Source: Tranquillimonas sp964472855
Lineage (GTDB): Bacteria; Pseudomonadota; Alphaproteobacteria; Rhodobacterales; Rhodobacteraceae
Assembly (NCBI GenBank): GCA_964472855.1
Contig: CAYYMJ010000027.1
Coordinates: forward strand, 1 to 36,986
Direction: 5' to 3'
Length of the DNA: 36,986 bases
The notes under the pieces are model-generated. The model had not been told where the DNA came from and searched no databases. It saw nothing but the letters and a program-made list of their open reading frames with translations. Shown piece by piece: positions 32,294 through 36,986 of the stretch; the first letter of the stretch is position 1; every line of letters starts with the position of its first letter. A program made the translations under genes and the position numbers.

Positions 32294-33135
32294 TCAGGTG
32301 GTGCCGAGACCGCTGGCAGCGAAGAGCGCGCGCAGCGTGGCCAGGGTTTGCGGGGGTGGGCGACGATCGTATTGCCCCGGTCCAGACCGGTATCATAATC
32401 GGCGCCGGTCACCAGGCCCGCCGCGCCGCCGGCTTCGGAAACGATCAGCACGCCCGCGGCGTGGTCCCAGACATTCAGCATCACGGCCAGCGAGAAATCG
32501 GCCCGGCCCTGGGCGATCATGCGATATTCATGGGCCGAGGCCCGCAATGCCGCGGTGCGCAGAAAATTGAGCTGGAATTGCGCGGCTCGTGGCTTTTCCG
32601 AACGTGGAAAGAGGTGCAGCGGCACGAAGCCGAACAGCGCCTCGACGGGGCGGGCGGGGGCGGAGTGCAGGGGCTGAGGCTCTTGACACGGGCGCGCGAA
32701 CCAGGCGCCGCCGCCCCGGACCGCGGCCACAAGGTCGTCCATCACCGGATCGTAGACCAGGCCGAAGACGGTCTGTCCGCGGCAGAGCACCGCGACGATG
32801 CCCCCGAACATCGCCAGGCAATTGGCGAAATTCCTGGTCCCGTCGATGGGGTCGATGACGAAGGCCAGTTCGTGCTGGTCGAGCCCCTTCAGAAGCTCGG
32901 GATGGGCAGAAACGGCTTTTTCCCCGATCACGGCCGCGTCGGGCCACAGCCCGGCTATGCCGGTTGTCAGGCGCGCCTCGGCCGCCACATCGGCGTCGGT
33001 CACCGGGTCGTCGGGCCGCGACTTGGTGCGGATGGAGCCGGCCGTCAGGTTGCGCAAGCGCGGCATGATCTCGGTCGGGTGCGCATCGCGCACCAGCCCG
33101 ACCAGCGCCATCTGCTGGTCGGGCCCAAAGCTCAC
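32294..33135 (-). CDS. Inositol monophosphatase family protein, frameshifted near the 3' end
   Basis: A metal-dependent phosphatase of the IMPase/FBPase/CysQ superfamily. The metal ligands are visible: Glu72 (VIGEK), Asp95 and Asp98 in DPIDGTRNF (95-103), and Asp224 in WDHAAG (223-228). GIVAVLCRG, GLVYDPVMDD and EAGG also fit. After His260 the frame runs on for hundreds of nonsense residues. One extra C in the five-base run at 32352-32356 gives PPQTLATLRALFAASGLGTT and a stop at 32294, a natural family ending and a 280-residue protein. The GTG start overlaps the mrp stop by 4 nt. The substrate is uncertain (inositol phosphate, PAP or histidinol phosphate). Confidence 0.85.
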
Positions 33136-34205
33136 CCCGAAAGGCCCGGCGCCGCGATCAGCCGGTCGGCGATGGCGCGAAAGGCGGCGCTGGCCGGGCT
33201 GTCGGGATTGGACAGCATGACCGGCGTGCCGCTGTCGGCGGCAATGCGGGTTTCGAGATCCAGCGGCACCGCGCCCAGAAAAGGGATGCCCTGGCGGTTG
33301 GCGTCGGCCTCGGCCCCGCCATGGCCGAAGATATGCGATTCGTGGCCGCAGTTGGGGCAGACCCAGGTCGACATGTTTTCGATCATGCCCAGGATCGGCA
33401 CGCTGGTGCGGGTGAACATGTTGATGGCCTTGCGGGCATCGATCAGCGCCACGTCCTGGGGGGTCGAGACAATCACGGCGCCCGCGACCTCGGTCTTCTG
33501 GGCCAGCGTCAGCTGCACGTCGCCGGTGCCGGGGGGCAGGTCGATGATCAGGACATCGAGATCGCCCCAGCGCACCTGGTTCAGCATCTGCTGCAGCGCG
33601 CCCATCAGCATGGGGCCGCGCCAGATCACGGCTTCGTCTTCCTTGGTCATAAGGCCCAGCGACATCATCGTGATGCCATGGGCGGTGAGCGGTTCGATGA
33701 TCTTGCCGTCGGGTGACGACGGGCGGCGGCTGACCCCCAGCATGCGCGGCTGCGAGGGCCCGTAGACATCGGCGTCGAGCAGACCGACCCGTTTGCCGGC
33801 CTGCGACATGGCCACGGCGAGGTTGGCGGACACGGTCGATTTGCCGACCCCGCCCTTGCCCGAGGCCACCGCGATGATGCTGGTTACGCCCGGCACCGGG
33901 GCCGGCCCGCTCTGGGGCTGCGGGTGGCGGCCGATCTTCAGGTCGGGCGGCGCCGGTTTGGCGGCATGGGCGGTGAGGATGGCGCTGACATTGCCGGGAC
34001 CGGCCAGCTTTTCCAGCGCCGCGACCGCGCTGGCGCGCACCGGCTCGGCGGCCGATGCGATCTCGGGCGCGACTTCGAGCACGAAGCGGATTTTGCCGTC
34101 ATCGAGGCTGAGCGCGCGCACGCTGTCGGCCGACACCAGGTCGCGGCCGTCGGGCAGGGTGAAGCGGGCCAGCACAGCCAGCACGGTGTCACGCGTCAGG
34201 CTCAC
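33132..34205 (-). CDS. apbC: Mrp/ApbC/NBP35-type iron-sulfur carrier ATPase
   Basis: A P-loop NTPase that binds and transfers Fe-S clusters to apo-proteins. The 357 residues comprise an N-terminal DUF59/MIP18-like domain (about 5-80) and a Pro-rich linker (about 83-106). The deviant Walker A SGKGGVGKST lies at 115-124, followed by LLDADVYGPSQPRMLG. The segment IIDLPPGTGDVQLTLAQ and the CxxC motif VCPNCGH provide the cluster-binding cysteines. The GTG start overlaps the stop of the small DUF6494 gene by 4 nt, and its own stop overlaps the IMPase start the same way. The three are thus translationally coupled. Confidence 0.95.
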   Translation of the reverse strand: MSLTRDTVLAVLARFTLPDGRDLVSADSVRALSLDDGKIRFVLEVAPEIASAAEPVRASAVAALEKLAGPGNVSAILTAHAAKPAPPDLKIGRHPQPQSGPAPVPGVTSIIAVASGKGGVGKSTVSANLAVAMSQAGKRVGLLDADVYGPSQPRMLGVSRRPSSPDGKIIEPLTAHGITMMSLGLMTKEDEAVIWRGPMLMGALQQMLNQVRWGDLDVLIIDLPPGTGDVQLTLAQKTEVAGAVIVSTPQDVALIDARKAINMFTRTSVPILGMIENMSTWVCPNCGHESHIFGHGGAEADANRQGIPFLGAVPLDLETRIAADSGTPVMLSNPDSPASAAFRAIADRLIAAPGLSG

Positions 34206-34411
34206 CTGTCGCCACCGGTCGCGATCTTGCCTTCGACCACATGGGTGACGCCGATCTCGTCGATTGTCAGCACCATGCGCGCGTTCAGTCCGCCGGGCGG
34301 CAGGTCGCCCATCTCGGCGGCGCTGCGGGCGGCGGATTCGATCGCCTGTTGCGAGGTGACGCCCACCTGTTTGAGAAATTTCCGCATCGACATGTTGAAG
34401 TCGTCATCCAT
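34202..34411 (-). CDS. DUF6494 small protein
   Basis: A 69-residue cytosolic protein that starts MDDDFNMSMRKFLKQVGVTSQ and ends in an E/K-rich strand (HVVEGKIATGG), matching the short DUF6494 family. AAAGGAGA lies 5 nt before the ATG, and the start of the frame upstream has no such site. Its stop overlaps the mrp start (GTGA). Function unknown; the coupling suggests a link to Fe-S cluster handling. Confidence 0.85.
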   Translation of the reverse strand: MDDDFNMSMRKFLKQVGVTSQQAIESAARSAAEMGDLPPGGLNARMVLTIDEIGVTHVVEGKIATGGDR

Positions 34412-34629
34412 CGTCTTTCTCCTTTCGCTTGCTGCCGGCGATCCTTGGGCCATTGGCGCGGCCGAGGCAAGCGCGGGGGCGCGTGCGAGCGAGCTTGCGC
34501 GCGCGGGTGCAAGCCCGGGCCGCGCCCGCGCGCCGGCATGGGTCGCGCCCGGCGGGGCGGATGCCGCATGCAAGCTTGGCAAACGGTCGGGCGCGCCGCA
34601 AACAGGGGGCAACCCCGGGGAGGCCGCTC
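34412..34629. promoter_or_regulatory. Divergent intergenic region between the DUF6494 operon and tupBCA
   Basis: A GC-rich 218-bp region with several GCAAG and GCGCGC repeats that must contain both promoters. I cannot place boxes or a metal-responsive operator. GGGGAGG at 34616-34622 is the ribosome-binding site of tupB. Confidence 0.35.
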
Positions 34630-35334
34630 TTGAACGACATCGCGGAAGGACTGGTCACCGCCCTGCGCCTGATCGCGTCGTTCGACGCCGATCTGGCCGC
34701 GGTGACGTGGCTGTCGTTGCAGGTGTCGCTGGGGGCGACGCTGGTGGCGTCGCTGATCGGGCTGCCGCTGGGGGCGTGGCTGGCGGTCAGCCGATTTCGC
34801 CGCCGCCGGCTGGTCATCGCGCTGCTGAACGCGCTGATGGGGCTGCCGCCGGTGGTGGTGGGGCTGATGGTGTATATCCTGTTTTCCCGGTCCGGGCCTT
34901 TCGGCGTGCTGGGTCTGCTGTTCACGCCGACAGCGATGGTGATCGCTCAGGTGGTGATCATCCTGCCGATCGTGACCTCGATCGCGCATCAGGCCATTCG
35001 CGAATTGTGGGCCGACTATCACGACCTGCTGATTTCGCTGAACGCGGGCAAGCGCCAGCGCATCGCGGCGCTGTTGTGGGATGGGCGCCGGTCGCTTCTG
35101 ACCGCGTCGCTGGCCGGGTTCGGCCGCGCCATCGGCGAGGTGGGGGCCATCATGATCGTCGGCGGCAATATCGACCATGCGACCCGGGTGCTGACCACCG
35201 CCATCGCGCTGGAAACCGCCAAGGGCGATTTCGGGGTGGCGCTGGCGCTGGGCTTTGTGCTGATCGCGCTGGCCCTTGGGGTGAGCCTGGCCCTGCACGG
35301 GCTGGGGCGCACGGAAAGGGGCAGCCGATGGTAA
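34630..35334 (+). CDS. tupB: Tungstate ABC transporter permease, TupB-like
   Basis: A 234-residue inner-membrane permease with about five to six helices and the EAA-type loop region LNAGKRQRIAALLWDGRRSLLTASLAGFGRAIGEVGAIMIVGG. The proximal NALMGLPPVVVGLMVYILFSRSGPFG segment is TupB-like. The start is TTG at 34630, seven nt after GGGGAGG; no better ATG is in frame. Its end overlaps tupC by 7 nt. Confidence 0.88.
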   Translation: MNDIAEGLVTALRLIASFDADLAAVTWLSLQVSLGATLVASLIGLPLGAWLAVSRFRRRRLVIALLNALMGLPPVVVGLMVYILFSRSGPFGVLGLLFTPTAMVIAQVVIILPIVTSIAHQAIRELWADYHDLLISLNAGKRQRIAALLWDGRRSLLTASLAGFGRAIGEVGAIMIVGGNIDHATRVLTTAIALETAKGDFGVALALGFVLIALALGVSLALHGLGRTERGSRW

Positions 35335-36047
35335 GCGCGCTGTTGCCGGTGACGCTGGACGCGGTCGAGCTGCGCCGCGGCGGCCGGGTGATATTGGGGC
35401 CACTGTCGCTGGGCATCGCCGGTGCCGGTATCACCGTGGTCATGGGGCCGAACGGCAGTGGCAAGACCTCGCTGTTGCGGGCCATGCACGGGCTGGAGCG
35501 GGTGACGCGTGGGCGGATCACCTGGGCCGAGGGCGACCAGCGGCGTGTGCGCGCCGCGCAGGCCTTTGTGTTCCAGTCGCCGGTGATCATGCGGCGCAGC
35601 GTGCTGGACAGTATCGCCTTTCCGCTGCGGCTGGACGGTGTCGGGCGCAAGCCGGCGCGGGCGCGGGCGGCGGCGACGGGCGGTGACTTCGGGCTTGCTG
35701 CCCACCTTGACCAGCCGGCCGAAAGCCTGTCGGGGGGCGAACGCCAGAAGATGGCGCTGGCGCGGGCGCTGATCCGCGAGCCGGCGCTGCTGTTTCTGGA
35801 CGAGCCCTGCGCCAACCTTGACCCCCGGGCAGTGGCCGAGTTCGAGAGCTATCTGCGGCGCGCCTGCGGTCGGGGTCTGCGCATCGTCATGTCTACCCAC
35901 GATGTCGGGCAGGCGCGGCGGCTGGCGGACGAGGTGGTGTTCCTGCGCGACGGGCAGATGCTGGACTTTCTGCCGGCACCGGCGTTTTTCTCGGGCGGTG
36001 CCTCGGCCGCGGCGCAGGCGCATTTGCGAGGAGATTTGCTGCTGTGA
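35328..36047 (+). CDS. tupC: Tungstate ABC transporter ATPase, TupC-like
   Basis: A 239-residue ABC ATPase with Walker A GPNGSGKTS (40-48), Q-loop VFQSPV, signature LSGGE (134-138), Walker B LLFLDE (154-159) and the switch His in MSTHDVGQA. No C-terminal TOBE domain of the ModC type is present, in line with TupC. Its stop overlaps the tupA start by 4 nt (GTGA). Confidence 0.88.
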   Translation: MVSALLPVTLDAVELRRGGRVILGPLSLGIAGAGITVVMGPNGSGKTSLLRAMHGLERVTRGRITWAEGDQRRVRAAQAFVFQSPVIMRRSVLDSIAFPLRLDGVGRKPARARAAATGGDFGLAAHLDQPAESLSGGERQKMALARALIREPALLFLDEPCANLDPRAVAEFESYLRRACGRGLRIVMSTHDVGQARRLADEVVFLRDGQMLDFLPAPAFFSGGASAAAQAHLRGDLLL

Positions 36048-36853
36048 GACTGTTGATGGCTGTCCTTCTGGTGCTGGCCGGCTGCGGGGCCACCGGGGCC
36101 GCGGGGGCCGCCGGGGCCGAGACGCTGCGGCTTGCCGTGACCACATCCTTTGCCAACTCGGGCCTTGCCGACCGGCTGTTGCCGGCCATTCGTGCCGACA
36201 CCGGGCTGGACGTGCAGTTGCTGATCGTGGGCACGGGGCAGGCGCTGCGGCTGGGCGCGGCGGGCGACGTGGATGCGGTGCTGGTGCATTCGCGCGCCGA
36301 CGAAGAGGCCTTTGTCGCCGCCGGTCACGGGACGCATCGGCGCGAGATCATGTATAACGATTTCGTGCTGGTGGGTCCGCGTGGCGACCCGGCGGGGGTG
36401 GCCGGTGCCGCGACGGCGCCGGCAGCAATGGCGCGGATCGCCGAGGCCGGGCGCGGCTTTGTCAGCCGTGGCGACGACAGCGGCACCCACAAGATGGAGT
36501 TGCGGCTGTGGGCCGCGGCGGGCATTGCCCCGGCAGGCGGCTGGTACAAGCCCGTGGGGGCCGGCATGGGGGCAGCGCTGAACACCGCTGCCGGGCTGGA
36601 CGCCTATATTCTGACCGACCGGGCGAGCTGGCTGAAATTCGGCAACAAGGCCGGGCTGGCGTTGCTGTTCCAGGGTGACCCGGCGCTGTTCAACCAATAT
36701 GCGTTTCTACCGGTCAATCCGGAGCTTCACCGGCATGTGCGGGCCGGGGCCGTGGCGCGGCTCGAGGCGTGGCTGACCGGCCCCGCCGCCCGCGCGCTGA
36801 TCGACGGATACGACATCGGCGGCCAGCGCCTGTTCACGTTCAACGCGCGCTAG
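36044..36853 (+). CDS. tupA: Tungstate-binding protein, TupA-like (possible lipoprotein)
   Basis: A 269-residue periplasmic substrate-binding protein. Residues 1-25 form a signal sequence with a lipobox LAGC (Cys14), so it may be lipid-anchored; cleavage at AGA is an alternative. The TupA oxyanion motif TTS (33-35, AVTTSFANSGL), SRGDDSGTHKMELRLW, WYKPVGAGMGAALNTA and AYILTDRASWLKF are all typical. It delivers tungstate (or molybdate less well) to TupBC. The start is GTG. Unusually the order is tupB-tupC-tupA, with the binding protein last. Confidence 0.92.
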   Translation: MRLLMAVLLVLAGCGATGAAGAAGAETLRLAVTTSFANSGLADRLLPAIRADTGLDVQLLIVGTGQALRLGAAGDVDAVLVHSRADEEAFVAAGHGTHRREIMYNDFVLVGPRGDPAGVAGAATAPAAMARIAEAGRGFVSRGDDSGTHKMELRLWAAAGIAPAGGWYKPVGAGMGAALNTAAGLDAYILTDRASWLKFGNKAGLALLFQGDPALFNQYAFLPVNPELHRHVRAGAVARLEAWLTGPAARALIDGYDIGGQRLFTFNAR

Positions 36854-36986
36854 GGGTCGGGTTCGCATCGGCGAGCAGGGGAGAGGCCTGGCCGGGATCA
36901 GCGCCCAGCGATCCGTGAGAGGGCGCGCGAACGGGCGGCCTTGGTGCGGCCCAATCTGACTTGACCGATGAAAGCCAGCGATCCGC
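36854..36986. other. Window end, no gene seen
   Basis: The final 133 bp after tupA show no ribosome-binding site, hairpin with T-tract or domain-bearing frame. AGCGATCC occurs near 36906 and 36973 in CAGCGATCC, possibly the edge of a repeat continuing past the window. Confidence 0.4.

Noticed and set aside
31153..33135. One 660-residue open frame covering the IMPase gene and beyond
   Set aside because: Only the first ~260 residues have family similarity; the rest is antisense to the EF-G-like gene and intergenic DNA. A one-base shift gives a normal C-terminus.

Overview
The window looks like chromosomal DNA of a high-GC alphaproteobacterium, most likely in Rhodobacterales (Roseobacter/Paracoccaceae-like). 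The evidence is G+C of very roughly two thirds by eye, strong NGG-type third-position bias, rplY-pth gene order, an LldD of the type seen in that group, tripartite tricarboxylate (TTT) and peptide ABC transporters, and a dispersed 3' repeat of a kind I associate with these genomes. Three runs of exactly 100 N show that it is a scaffold. At two of them the 55 bases on either side are identical, which looks like a k=55 de Bruijn assembly joined without merging the overlap. The DNA may therefore be a draft or metagenome-assembled genome.

Layout. 1-1108: a terminator, then about 1 kb with no convincing gene. 1109-5814: a secreted PepSY-type protein and pth run into the first gap from opposite sides. 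They are followed by minus-strand housekeeping genes rplY, lldD and trpA and a VOC/PhnB-like protein. 5923-8282: ychF and a type III (CaiB/BaiF) CoA-transferase. 8428-16372: a carboxylate uptake locus. A minus-strand signalling operon (tctD-tctE plus a periplasmic binding protein) is divergent from tctC-tctB-tctA, which is followed by an AtuA-family protein and its DUF4387 partner. 16373-17087: a non-coding region with a ~90-bp tandem repeat and the second gap. 17088-23746: a gamma-glutamyltransferase-family protein, an MFS transporter, glutaryl-CoA dehydrogenase, a fluoroacetate-dehalogenase-like hydrolase and a DapA-family aldolase. 23868-29421: an oligopeptide ABC operon (oppA-oppB-oppC-fused oppDF), with the third gap inside oppA. 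29815-31731: a degenerate EF-G paralogue. 32294-34411: a minus-strand DUF6494-Mrp/ApbC-inositol monophosphatase operon, the last gene with a one-base frameshift. 34630-36853: a tungstate-type ABC operon tupB-tupC-tupA.

How the genes may work together. The most interesting system is the Tct locus. The same tandem 11-bp direct repeat (GTGACAGGTTG type), with the same GGGCCCC prefix, lies in the tctD/tctC intergenic region and just upstream of the CoA-transferase gene. An OmpR-family regulator (TctD) typically binds such repeats. This suggests a regulon that senses a carboxylate through TctE and its periplasmic partner, imports it with TctCBA and activates it to a CoA thioester. The AtuA/DUF4387 pair may act on the product. 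Glutarate, via the nearby glutaryl-CoA dehydrogenase, is one testable candidate.

Other points are a dispersed repeat found in six copies, each 3' of a gene and in that gene's orientation; likely GntR-type operators before lldD and oppA; a complete fluoroacetate-dehalogenase residue set; and an EF-G paralogue whose GTPase motifs are eroded.
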